Shown: piece by piece, positions 9,076 through 17,618 of the stretch | Layout of the letters: each line of letters starts with the position of its first letter | Position numbering within the stretch: the stretch's first letter is position 1 | From: Microbacterium saperdae | GTDB taxonomy: Bacteria > Actinomycetota > Actinomycetes > Actinomycetales > Microbacteriaceae | Length of the DNA: 64,000 bases | NCBI RefSeq assembly: GCF_006716345.1 | Contig: NZ_VFOX01000001.1 | Location: forward strand, 2,852,001-2,916,000 | Direction of reading: 5' to 3' | Position numbers and translations under genes: made by a program | Notes under the pieces: generated by a model | Seen by the model: only the letters and a program-made list of their open reading frames with translations | The model's database searches: none | What the model was told of the DNA's origin: nothing

Positions 9076-9081
9076 AGGCCC

Positions 9082-9423
9082 GTGAGCCTGCCAACAACAC
9101 TCGAATCGGCCGCCTGCTGCGTCCCGCGCATCACGTCGTCGCTCAGCGTCGAGGAGGCAGAACGTACAGCCCAGATCTTCAAAGCACTGGGCGACCCGAC
9201 CCGGGTCCGACTCCTGTCCCTCATCGCAGCCGGCCCGGGTGGAGAAGCATGCATCTGTGACCTGACCGAGCCCGTCGGGCTCTCGCAGGGCACGGTCTCA
9301 CACCATATGAAGCTCCTCGCGGACGCCGGACTCGTCACGCGTGAGCAGCGAGGGAAGTGGGCCTACTTCGCTCTCAACGCCGACGCCATGGAGGCCGCCG
9401 CCGCCGCGCTCCGCGCAGGGTGA
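9082..9423 (+). CDS. arsR: ArsR-family arsenic-responsive repressor
   Basis: A 113-residue winged-helix repressor. The recognition region reads LSQGTVSHHMKLLADAGLV, followed by a wing (REQRGKWAYFAL). Candidate metalloid ligands are the N-terminal pair Cys12-Cys13 and Cys57/Cys59 in EACICDL. The N-terminal pair plus a cysteine near residue 57 matches the arrangement described for Corynebacterium glutamicum ArsR rather than the E. coli CxCxxC type. The GTG at 9082 is chosen because it follows a CAGAAT -10 by six bases; upstream in-frame ATGs lie inside the intergenic operator. It diverges from arsO-arsC, which it presumably represses. Confidence 0.87.
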   Translation: MSLPTTLESAACCVPRITSSLSVEEAERTAQIFKALGDPTRVRLLSLIAAGPGGEACICDLTEPVGLSQGTVSHHMKLLADAGLVTREQRGKWAYFALNADAMEAAAAALRAG

Positions 9424-9516
9424 GCAGCCGGCGCGTCGACCCACTTCGATGGAGGATCGGCCGCGCCAAGGCCTGACGTCCTGGCCCGAATGAGCAGGAA
9501 CCGTCCTGCCCGCTGA

Positions 9517-10572
9517 TCAGCTCTTCTCGGCGGGAGTGCCGTCGTCGTCCCAGTTCGCGGCGACCTTCTTGCTCGGCTGCACGCGAGGCGGCTCTCCCGG
9601 CATCTTGGGGAACTCCGGAGGGAACGACAGCTCCCCCAACCCGTTCTCGACGTCGCGCGCCCACCACTCCAGCAGCGTGTCGATGCGTCCCGGCGCGTCC
9701 TGCATGGACGCCCAGGGGTCGCCCACGTCATCGAGCCGCTGCGGAATGCTGCGCACCGTGAACCGCGTCGGGTCGAGACCGTCCAGCTCCTCCCAGTGCA
9801 CGGGAGTCGACACGGTCGCGGCGGGAAGCGCGCGCGGGCTGTACGCACCAGCCATGGTGCGGTCGCGGTTGGCCTGGTTGAAGTCGACGAAGATCCGCTC
9901 CCCGCGCTCCTCCTTCCACCAGTTCATGGTCACCTGCTCCGGCATGCGGCGCTCCAGTTCGCGCCCGGCGGCGATCACCGCGTGGCGCACGTCGAGGAAC
10001 TCGTGTGTCGGTGCGATCGGCGCGAAGACATGCAGGCCGCGATTCCCGCTGGTCTTCGCGAACGCGTCGAGGCCCGCCTCCTTCAGCACTTCGCGCAGTG
10101 CGTGGGCGGCACGCACAGCGTCGGCGAAGTCCGTGCCGGGCTGGGGGTCGAGGTCGATGCGCAGTTCGATCGGGTTGTCGGCATCGGATGCGAGCGAGGC
10201 CCACGGGTGGAACACGATCGTGTTCATCTGCACCGCCCAGACGATCGCGCTCGCACGGTTCAGCACGATCTGCGGATGCTGTCGTCCGCTGTTGTACGTC
10301 ACCGTGACGGCGTCGACGTAGTCGGGCGTGCCCTTGGGAGGATTCTTGGAGAAGAACCCGTCACTGCCGATCCCGTCGCGGAAGCGCTCGAGCGAGACCG
10401 GTCGTCCTCCGTTCGCCGCGAGGAAAGGTACAGAGACCCGCTGCGCGAACTCCGCGAGCTCCGCCTTGGTGATGCCGACATCGGGCCAGACGACCCGGTT
10501 CGGACTGGAGAGCACGACGTCGCGCTCTCCGTCGGTGTCGGCGACGGTCACGGTCACGCGTTCGGAGGCCAT
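9517..10572 (-). CDS. LigD-type polymerase/primase domain protein (stand-alone)
   Basis: A 351-residue member of the archaeo-eukaryotic primase superfamily, the polymerase module that fills gaps and adds nucleotides in non-homologous end joining. The metal-binding DxD is in ELRIDLDPQPGTDF, the conserved SGNRGLHVFAP follows, and the third acidic motif is in IFVDFNQANRDRT. There is no ligase or phosphoesterase domain. It corresponds to the mycobacterial stand-alone LigD-like polymerase encoded next to ligC, and here it converges on ligC across the ars cassette. No Ku gene is in the window. The ATG at 10572 follows TAGTGT by six bases, suggesting a leaderless message. Confidence 0.87.
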   Translation of the reverse strand: MASERVTVTVADTDGERDVVLSSPNRVVWPDVGITKAELAEFAQRVSVPFLAANGGRPVSLERFRDGIGSDGFFSKNPPKGTPDYVDAVTVTYNSGRQHPQIVLNRASAIVWAVQMNTIVFHPWASLASDADNPIELRIDLDPQPGTDFADAVRAAHALREVLKEAGLDAFAKTSGNRGLHVFAPIAPTHEFLDVRHAVIAAGRELERRMPEQVTMNWWKEERGERIFVDFNQANRDRTMAGAYSPRALPAATVSTPVHWEELDGLDPTRFTVRSIPQRLDDVGDPWASMQDAPGRIDTLLEWWARDVENGLGELSFPPEFPKMPGEPPRVQPSKKVAANWDDDGTPAEKS

Positions 10573-10578
10573 GCTCCG

Positions 10579-10584
10579 ACACTA
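10579..10584 (-). promoter_or_regulatory. Probable -10 box of the leaderless polymerase gene
   Basis: On the minus strand TAGTGT is followed after six bases by the ATG at 10572. Confidence 0.45.
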
Positions 10585-10636
10585 GGACGCGGGCGTTCAC
10601 GGCGGAACCCCCGGAGGCGACGGTCGTCGCGAGAGA

Positions 10637-11782
10637 TCAGTCGCCGAGATCGACAGCGAGCACGAGCACCGGCGAGAGCGCGTCGCGTTCGACGATCATC
10701 GAGGGTCCGGCCGAGTCGATGATGACACCGGCCATCTCGGTGTGGCTGGAGAGAACCTTCGCGAGCTGATCCGGCGTGAAGGGCAACGGCCGGTCACCGC
10801 GACCGAGGGCGATCACCTCGAGCGGATGCGTGAACAACTGCAGGAACCGCTTGCCGTCGGGGGTCTGCGCCTCGGCGATGCCGACCTGCCCGCTGCCGGT
10901 GCCGTCGTTCACGGCCACCCACATGCGCTTGGTCGCGAGAGCCTCGCCGACCTTGGTCGCGGAGTCCTGAGCCCGCGGAGTGGCGAGGATGGTCTTGATC
11001 GTCATGTCGACGTCGGCCTGCTCGAGCGTCTTCTCCAACAGCTCCGTCGGGAACACGACGCGGTGTGGCGCCGAGGCGTTGTCGACGATGAGGCCGGCGA
11101 AGTCGCCAGAGACGACCTGCTGCAGCACCGAGGTGACCGGCTGGGCGACAGCGGAGGTCGCCGCAGGGTCCTGTTCGAGCTGCACGGAGTCGCGCACGGC
11201 GGCGGCCGAGCTGAACGCGAGCATGAACTGACGTTCCTCGTCGCGCACGACCGCGACCGCGAGCGGCCTGCCCTCGGCGATCTGCGCGCGGGCGTCGCCG
11301 TTCACACGGATGTAGAGGTGCCCCTGCAGCGCCTGGCGCATGACGCCGAGCAGCTGTTCGTTGGTGGCTCCTGCTTCGATCTCCTGCAGGGCCTCCCGCA
11401 GCAGGACGTTGTCCTTCATGCCCGCGACCGTCTCGGTCTGCTCGGGCGGCAGTGCGGGGGCGAGGGGCAGGCGGCGCTCCACGGGCTCAGCCGGACGTGT
11501 CGGGTTCGCTGACGCGGTCGTCTGGGGGGCGCGGGGCGCCGAATCGACCGAGTCGCCGGGCTGCTCGTTCTGGTCGGGCAGCGAGACCGCGGGACCGGCC
11601 GCTTCTCCGACACCGCGGAACGCCTGCACCGAGATGCCGATGCTGGGGGCTGCGACCTCCGGCTCTGCGGCCCGGTCGGTCACGTCCGCAGCGACCGGGG
11701 CAGCGCCTTCGGTCTCGGAGACGTCGGATGCGGGGGCGACGACATCGTCACCGGACTTCTTGCGGCGAGAGAACAGGGCCAT
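10637..11782 (-). CDS. SseB-family protein
   Basis: A 381-residue cytoplasmic protein. The first 120 residues are a low-complexity, acidic and proline-rich segment after a basic start (MALFSRRKK). Two SseB-type repeats follow: one from about residue 125 (DNVLLREALQEIEAGA) and one from about 245 (ELLEKTLEQADVDMTIKTIL). SseB domains are widespread in actinobacteria and their role is unresolved; the original name comes from a Salmonella secretion chaperone and need not apply here. A TAGGCT -10 lies seven bases before the ATG, so the transcript is probably leaderless. It is 41 bp downstream of the helicase gene. Confidence 0.8.
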   Translation of the reverse strand: MALFSRRKKSGDDVVAPASDVSETEGAAPVAADVTDRAAEPEVAAPSIGISVQAFRGVGEAAGPAVSLPDQNEQPGDSVDSAPRAPQTTASANPTRPAEPVERRLPLAPALPPEQTETVAGMKDNVLLREALQEIEAGATNEQLLGVMRQALQGHLYIRVNGDARAQIAEGRPLAVAVVRDEERQFMLAFSSAAAVRDSVQLEQDPAATSAVAQPVTSVLQQVVSGDFAGLIVDNASAPHRVVFPTELLEKTLEQADVDMTIKTILATPRAQDSATKVGEALATKRMWVAVNDGTGSGQVGIAEAQTPDGKRFLQLFTHPLEVIALGRGDRPLPFTPDQLAKVLSSHTEMAGVIIDSAGPSMIVERDALSPVLVLAVDLGD

Positions 11783-11789
11783 ATCTGTC

Positions 11790-11795
11790 AGCCTA
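11790..11795 (-). promoter_or_regulatory. Probable -10 box of the leaderless SseB gene
   Basis: TAGGCT on the minus strand lies seven bases before the ATG at 11782. Confidence 0.45.
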
Positions 11796-11823
11796 ACCCG
11801 CCGCGAGCGACCCGTGATGCGGA

Positions 11824-14283
11824 CTAGATCTTCTCGATCGGCGCGACTTTGATGAGCAGCTTCTTCTGACCCGAGGTGTCGAACCGCACATGCGCGATGC
11901 GCTTCGCACCCTCTCCGGTCACCGCGTCCACGCGCCCCTCACCGAAGTCCGTATGCCGGATGCGGTCGCCGGCCGTGAGCTCGAGGTCGCCGTTGTCGCG
12001 CACCTTGGCGGTGACACGGTTCGGGAACCGATCCATCGCGGTCGACAGCGGCTTGAGCGAGTCCCGCCCGGGGAGAGCCTTCACCCCGAAACGATCGCCC
12101 GATCCCGATCCCGAGGAGCCGAAGCCGCCGGAGCGACGCGCGTTGAGAGCGCGGGACTGCATGCCGCCGCGCGAGTTGACATCGCCCGGCGACTGGCGCC
12201 AGTCGATCAGCCCCGCGGGGATCTCCTGCAGGAACCGGCTGGGCATGGCGACCGTCACCTCGCCGAACTGCGCGCGCGTCATGGCGAGCGAGAGGTGCAG
12301 GCGCTTGCGCGCACGCGTGATGCCGACGTAGAACAGCCGGCGCTCCTCCTGCGGACCGCCCGGCTCCCCCGCGGAGATGCGGTGCGGGATCAGATCCTCC
12401 TCGACACCCGTCACGAAGACCGCGTCGTACTCGAGGCCCTTGGCGGTGTGCATGGTCATGAGCGACACCGTGCCGGACTCGTCTTCCAGGTCGTCGGCGT
12501 CGGAGACCAGCGCGACCTCGGTGAGGAAGTCGACGATCGTGCCCTCGGGGTTGTTGCGGGCGAAGTCGCGCGTGACGGCGACGAACTCATCGAGGTTCTC
12601 GACGCGCGCCTCGTCCTGCGGATCGCGGCTGGCGCGCAGCGCGTCGAGGTACCCGCTCTTCGAGAGCAGGAGGCTGAGCCCCTCGGCCACGGTCGTGGGC
12701 GGCGGGAGCTCCCCGGACGCGGGGAGCATGATCGCGGTGGCTTCCGTGAGCACGGCGTCGAGCTGAGCGATCGCGGCCTGGATCTTCGGTCCGAATCCGA
12801 GCTGGGTCGGGTGCGCGAGGGCGTCGCGGAAGCTGATGTCATGTTCCTCGGCGAACCGCGCGATCGCTGTCTCGGTGACGTCACCGATGCCACGGCGGGG
12901 CTTGTTGAGGATGCGGCGGACCGACATGTCGTCCGCCGGGTTCGCGACGGCGACGAGGTAGGCGAGCGCGTCCTTGATCTCCGCACGATCGTAGAACTTC
13001 GTGCCGCCCATGACCTTGTAGGGCACGGCCGAGCGGATGAAGATCTCCTCCAGCGCGCGCGACTGCGAGTTCGTGCGGTAGAACACCGCCATCTCGGAGT
13101 AGGGCATGCCGGCACGGTGCAGCGACTCGACCTCGTCGGCGACGAACTGGGCCTCGTCGTGCTGCGAGTACCCCGTGAAGCCGATGATCGCGTCGCCGTC
13201 GCCCTTGTCGCTCCAGAGCTTCTTGTCCTTGCGGTCGAAGTTGTTGCCGATGACCGCGTTCGCGGCCGACAGGATGTTCTGCGTCGATCGGTAGTTCTGT
13301 TCGAGGAGCACCACCTGCGCTCCGGGGAAGTCGCGCTCGAACTCGCTGATGTTGCGGATGTCGGCACCGCGGAAGGCGTAGATCGACTGGTCCGAGTCGC
13401 CGACGACCGTGAGCGATGCGCCCCCCTCGGGAGCATCCGGAGCCGCCGCGGGCTCCGGCTCGAAGATCATCATGCCGTTCGAGGCATACGGATCCGGCGC
13501 GGCGGAGGCGGAGACCGGCCGCGTGAGCTCGTGGATCAGCGCGTACTGCGCGTGGTTCGTGTCCTGGTACTCGTCCACCAGGATGTGGCGGAAGCGCCGA
13601 CGGTAGGTGTCGGCGACCTGAGGGAAGGCGCGGAACAGATACACCGTCTGACCGATGAGGTCGTCGAAGTCGAAGGCGTTGGCCTTGCGCAGCTGGCGCT
13701 GATAGTCCGCGAACAGCTCGACGAAGATACGCTCCGCGGGGTCTGACATGTTCGCGTCGCGGGCGTATGACTCGGCATCGGACAGCTCGTTCTTGAGCTT
13801 GGAGATGCGCGACTGCACGGATGCCGGAGTCAGCCCGTAGGCGTCTGCCTCGTGCTCCTTGACCAGGCGCTTGATGAGAGCGCGGGAGTCGCCCGAATCG
13901 TAGATCGTGAAGGTCTTGGTGAAGCCGAACTGCTCGGCCTCGCGCCGAAGGATGCGTACGCACGCCGAGTGGAACGTGGAGATCCACATGCCGCGGGCCA
14001 CATCGCCGACCAGTCCGGCGACGCGCTCGCGCATCTCGCCGGCCGCCTTGTTGGTGAAGGTGATCGCGAGGATCTGGCTCGGCCACGCCTCGCGGCTGCG
14101 CAGCAACGAGGCGATGCGCCGCGTGAGCACGCTGGTCTTTCCCGAACCGGCTCCGGCCACGATGAGAAGGGCGGGGCCGCGATAGGTCACCGCTTCGAGC
14201 TGCTGCGGGTTGAGGCCGGCGAGGAGGTCGTCCTGACCCTGCGGGCCGGCGGTTCCGGGAACGATGAGAGGAGCTTCGGTCAT
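11824..14283 (-). CDS. pcrA: ATP-dependent DNA helicase PcrA/UvrD1
   Basis: An 819-residue superfamily 1A 3'-5' helicase for repair and fork restart. Walker A is VAGAGSGKTSVLTRR, Walker B is VDEYQDTNHAQY, motif III is VGDSDQSIYAFRGAD, motif V/VI is MTMHTAKGLEYDAVFVTG and YVGITRARKRL. A loop rich in alanine and proline interrupts the region before motif III (about residues 255-290). The C-terminus (DRIRHTDFGEGRVDAVTGEG) is the Tudor-like RNA-polymerase-interacting tail of PcrA/UvrD1. TAGACT nine bases before the ATG suggests a two- or three-base leader. Confidence 0.93.
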   Translation of the reverse strand: MTEAPLIVPGTAGPQGQDDLLAGLNPQQLEAVTYRGPALLIVAGAGSGKTSVLTRRIASLLRSREAWPSQILAITFTNKAAGEMRERVAGLVGDVARGMWISTFHSACVRILRREAEQFGFTKTFTIYDSGDSRALIKRLVKEHEADAYGLTPASVQSRISKLKNELSDAESYARDANMSDPAERIFVELFADYQRQLRKANAFDFDDLIGQTVYLFRAFPQVADTYRRRFRHILVDEYQDTNHAQYALIHELTRPVSASAAPDPYASNGMMIFEPEPAAAPDAPEGGASLTVVGDSDQSIYAFRGADIRNISEFERDFPGAQVVLLEQNYRSTQNILSAANAVIGNNFDRKDKKLWSDKGDGDAIIGFTGYSQHDEAQFVADEVESLHRAGMPYSEMAVFYRTNSQSRALEEIFIRSAVPYKVMGGTKFYDRAEIKDALAYLVAVANPADDMSVRRILNKPRRGIGDVTETAIARFAEEHDISFRDALAHPTQLGFGPKIQAAIAQLDAVLTEATAIMLPASGELPPPTTVAEGLSLLLSKSGYLDALRASRDPQDEARVENLDEFVAVTRDFARNNPEGTIVDFLTEVALVSDADDLEDESGTVSLMTMHTAKGLEYDAVFVTGVEEDLIPHRISAGEPGGPQEERRLFYVGITRARKRLHLSLAMTRAQFGEVTVAMPSRFLQEIPAGLIDWRQSPGDVNSRGGMQSRALNARRSGGFGSSGSGSGDRFGVKALPGRDSLKPLSTAMDRFPNRVTAKVRDNGDLELTAGDRIRHTDFGEGRVDAVTGEGAKRIAHVRFDTSGQKKLLIKVAPIEKI

Positions 14284-14336
14284 GGCCTTATGAGTCTAGG
14301 CCGCGGCACGGACACGGCGGCACGGGCGAAGACGCC

Positions 14337-14370
14337 GAAGGGGCGACGGAGAGATCCCCGCCGCCCCTTC
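14337..14370 (-). terminator. Hairpin terminator after the lamin-tail gene
   Basis: GAAGGGGCGACGG (14337-14349) pairs with CCGCCGCCCCTTC (14358-14370) with one G-T pair and an eight-base loop. It lies five bases past the stop of the lamin-tail gene. No clear U-tract is present. Confidence 0.7.
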
Positions 14371-14375
14371 GACCT

Positions 14376-17300
14376 TCACACCGTGCGACGACGCCGCACG
14401 GCGATGAGACCGCCGGCCAGGAGAAGCACCAGCGCGAGCGCCGCTGCCGCCACCGGGAGCTCTCCGCCGGTGTTCGCGAGGCCGCCTCCGCCGCCGCCGT
14501 CGGTGGCACCACCGGATGCTGCCGTGACCCGCAGGTCGCCCCAGCCGATCAGGTCGCCGTTCGCCGCATACACCGCGATCCGATGCGCACCGGCCGCCGC
14601 ATCAGCGGGGATGGTGACCGTGATGCGTCCGGAGGCGTCCAGCGCCCCCGCTGCCAGGCGCTGCGGGTCGGAGTACATCCAGACTGCGACCTCGGCGCCG
14701 GCCTGCGCGTCGCCGACCGTCACCACGACCTGCTCACCGGCTGCGGCGGCCGCGGGGTTGATCGTGACGCCGTTGCGGTTGTCGTCGTTCAGTGCACTGC
14801 CGGGGAGCGGGGGCTTCGTGCCCGGCGTCTCGTCGTCGACGCCCGGCAGGGTGCCGGTGCGCAGCGACTGCGAGGCGAAGCCGTCGGCGAACCACCAGAC
14901 CGGTCGCTGTCCGTCGACCGACAGCGACGCCGGAGCCGTCGCGAATCCCTCGTTGTTGATGTCGGGCATCCCCGCCGGACGCGCGTGGTGCGCGAGCCCC
15001 GGCTTCGCGGTGCCGTTCAGCGTGATCTCAGCCGAGCGTCCCTGGCATCCGTCATCGCACACGGCCCACAGCACGTCGCGCACGCTGTCGTAGTCCAGAG
15101 CCATGACCCCGGTCAGCCCCGGAGCGATCTCGGAGACGAGGGTCGCGCCTCCGTCTGCCCCGAGAGCGAAGGCGTACACGTGCCCGTTGTCCTCGACAGC
15201 GACGAAGAACAGCCCGCTGCCGTGTCCCGCATAGTCCGCGGGGTCGTAGGCCGCGCCGGTGTTGTCGTCGAAGAGCGCTCCGGCGAGCGCCGCATCCGGG
15301 ACCCACTGCACGGCCTCCATGCCGAGGTTCGCGCCGACGGCGGGGAGCAGAGCAGTGAGGTCCCACTGCTGCTGCGCCACCAGGTCGCCGGCTGCCGCGT
15401 CCGGGTCGACCTTGAGCACGATGTTCTGGTTGACGCCCTTCGCTCCGTTGTCGCGCTCCGACGCCACGTAGACGAAGCCGTCACCGTCCGCCGTGATGCC
15501 CTCGGTGTCGGGGCCGGCGGCACCGGGGTTCGCGGCGTCCTTCTGGAAGCGCACGCGCTTGCCGTCCGTCCAGCCGTCCACCTTCTGCACCGAGCCGTCG
15601 GCGTGCGCCTCGAGCTTCCAGATGCGTCCTTCGCCGTTGTCCACGGCCCACAGGAAGGCGCCGTCTGCGGTCTCCTGCACGTCGAGACCGGAGCTGTCCT
15701 CCAGGAAAGTCGGCACGTCGTCCAGAACCCGCACCTCGGCGGAGCCCGGCCATGGCGTCACCGCGATCTCCCCCGCGCAGACGTTCGCGGAGCCCTTGGT
15801 CGACTTCTCCGTGACACCGAATGCGCCGGTGGTGTCGGGGCAGCGCCCCCAGGTCGTGGCCGCATGCCCTTCGCCCCACGTCGTGCTGTCGATGAGCAGT
15901 TCGCTGTCGAACAGGCGAACCGCATCTCCGCCGCCGAGGCCGAATCCGAGAGCCTCGCGCTCGATCACGAGGTAGTCGCCGGCAGCGATCGTGGTGCCGG
16001 CGGGGATCGCGTAGGCGTGCGCGTCGTCGTCATCCTTCACGACCACGCCCGACACGTCGAGTGCCGTGCCGGTGGGGTTGACCAGCTCGATCCAGTCGTC
16101 CGGGGAGCCCCCGTCGGACTCGACCTCGTTGATGCGCACGGGGTTTCCGCAGGCGTTGCGCAGGCCCTTGGTCGACACCGCGATGTCGATGAAGTCGCCG
16201 GTTCCATCTGCGCAGCGGGCCAGCACGCCCGCGGCGTGCGCGGTGTAGACATGCTCGTCGACCGTGTTGCCGGTGGCGTCGCGGAGCGTGACCGTGTCGC
16301 CGTTGCCGAGACCGAAGACGAAGTTCGCGGGCTGGTCGAAGACGAAGTAGGCACCCGGCGCGAGCAGCGTGCCGGTCGGCAGCGGTGTCGCCTGGTCGGC
16401 ATGTCCGTTCGGGTCGTTGTCCATGACGGTCCACCCGGACAGGTCGACGGCGGTACTGCCGGTGTTGAGCACCTCGACCCAGTCGGTGGTGTCGCCGTTG
16501 GACTCGATCTCGTTGATCACCACATCGGGCACCACACAGGAGTTCGTGGCTCCGGGCGTCGGGTGGGCGAGAACGAACGCCCCCTCTCCGTCGGGGCAAC
16601 GGGCGAGCGTGGCCGCTGCGGCGTCGCCGTCGATCGCGGCGTGGCCGTTCCAGGGCAGGGTGTCGTCGATCAGCGCGCCGGACCCGTCGAAGAGGCGGAT
16701 GCGGTCCGCGCTGCCGATGCCGATCGGGTCGCGGAACGCGGTCTCGGCGCCGGAGACCAGGCCGATCGTTCCCTCCTCGACCACGAGGTGGGCGCCGGCG
16801 TCGATCGTGGTGCCGGGCAGGAACTGCCAGCGGTGGTCATCGGAGTTGTCGCGGATCTCAAAGCCCGAGATGTCGAGTGCCGCCGTGCCGGGGTTGTAGA
16901 ACTCGACCCAGTCCGCGGGCTGCGAGTCCACCTCGTTGATCACGATCGAACCGTCCACCGGGGCGACGGAGCAGTCGTTCGAGCCACCGGGGGTCGCCGC
17001 GGTCGCGTGGGCCCACTCCCCCGTACCGTCGGGGCAGCGCGCCCAGACGGCGATCGGCGCGGTGTTGGCATAGGCGTAGGCATCGACCTCGGCACCGCTC
17101 GGGTCGTAGAGCACGACCTCATCGCCCTTGCCGAGCCCGAACGGGAAGTCCACATCCTTCACGAGCACCAGGAACTCTCCGGGCGCCAGCGTGGACCCGG
17201 CCGGCGCCTGCCCGAAGGCGTCGCGCTTCTCATCCGAGATCTTCCAGCCGTCGAGCGAGATGGTCGTGTCGCCGGCGTTGTAGATCTCGACCTGATCGGC

Positions 17301-17489
17301 GAGTCCTGTCTGGGCGTCGTCGTAGACGATCTCGTTCAGCACCAGGCCCGGTGCCGCATCCGCCTCCTGGCTCGCGATGGCGGGGGTGTCGGACGTGGCG
17401 CCGATGGCGGCGGCGGGGGCGGCGAGCAGGGCGGCGGCGCTGAGAGCGCCGACCACCGAGACCGCGACCCCGCGAAGCAGGCGGGACAT
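14376..17489 (-). CDS. Secreted, sortase-anchored protein with four lamin-tail domains and a propeller-like domain
   Basis: A 1037-residue surface protein. A signal peptide (LLRGVAVSVVGALSAAALLA) is followed by four lamin-tail domains, each opening with an INE motif (VLNEIVYDD, VINEVDSQ, VINEIESNGD, RINEVESDGG). Each ends in a cysteine-flanked repeat of the type RCPDGTG...C. Residues about 590-880 resemble an esterase-like phytase/SdiA-regulated propeller (SSGLDVQETADGAFLWAVDN, DTEGITADGDGFVYVASE). An Ig-like module follows, then LANTG at 1004-1008, a hydrophobic helix and RRRR. LAXTG is a sortase E-type signal. Start 17489 has AGGAG six bases upstream. Whether the propeller is catalytic is unknown. 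Confidence 0.85.
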   Translation of the reverse strand: MSRLLRGVAVSVVGALSAAALLAAPAAAIGATSDTPAIASQEADAAPGLVLNEIVYDDAQTGLADQVEIYNAGDTTISLDGWKISDEKRDAFGQAPAGSTLAPGEFLVLVKDVDFPFGLGKGDEVVLYDPSGAEVDAYAYANTAPIAVWARCPDGTGEWAHATAATPGGSNDCSVAPVDGSIVINEVDSQPADWVEFYNPGTAALDISGFEIRDNSDDHRWQFLPGTTIDAGAHLVVEEGTIGLVSGAETAFRDPIGIGSADRIRLFDGSGALIDDTLPWNGHAAIDGDAAAATLARCPDGEGAFVLAHPTPGATNSCVVPDVVINEIESNGDTTDWVEVLNTGSTAVDLSGWTVMDNDPNGHADQATPLPTGTLLAPGAYFVFDQPANFVFGLGNGDTVTLRDATGNTVDEHVYTAHAAGVLARCADGTGDFIDIAVSTKGLRNACGNPVRINEVESDGGSPDDWIELVNPTGTALDVSGVVVKDDDDAHAYAIPAGTTIAAGDYLVIEREALGFGLGGGDAVRLFDSELLIDSTTWGEGHAATTWGRCPDTTGAFGVTEKSTKGSANVCAGEIAVTPWPGSAEVRVLDDVPTFLEDSSGLDVQETADGAFLWAVDNGEGRIWKLEAHADGSVQKVDGWTDGKRVRFQKDAANPGAAGPDTEGITADGDGFVYVASERDNGAKGVNQNIVLKVDPDAAAGDLVAQQQWDLTALLPAVGANLGMEAVQWVPDAALAGALFDDNTGAAYDPADYAGHGSGLFFVAVEDNGHVYAFALGADGGATLVSEIAPGLTGVMALDYDSVRDVLWAVCDDGCQGRSAEITLNGTAKPGLAHHARPAGMPDINNEGFATAPASLSVDGQRPVWWFADGFASQSLRTGTLPGVDDETPGTKPPLPGSALNDDNRNGVTINPAAAAAGEQVVVTVGDAQAGAEVAVWMYSDPQRLAAGALDASGRITVTIPADAAAGAHRIAVYAANGDLIGWGDLRVTAASGGATDGGGGGGLANTGGELPVAAAALALVLLLAGGLIAVRRRRTV

Positions 17490-17618
17490 GGGACTCCTGT
17501 GTCGGGTGCGCGAACGGGTACCCGACCACCCCACCGATGTCGCATGGCCGCAGGGCTACCCGCAGATGTACGCCGCATGAACGCGCGGTTGCGGTTCGCC
17601 GCCGACCTCCGCCGACCG

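Noticed and set aside
11890..13746. A 618-codon plus-strand frame opposite pcrA
   Set aside because: Shadow frame of the helicase gene; composition is Arg/Asp/Val-rich without recognisable motifs.
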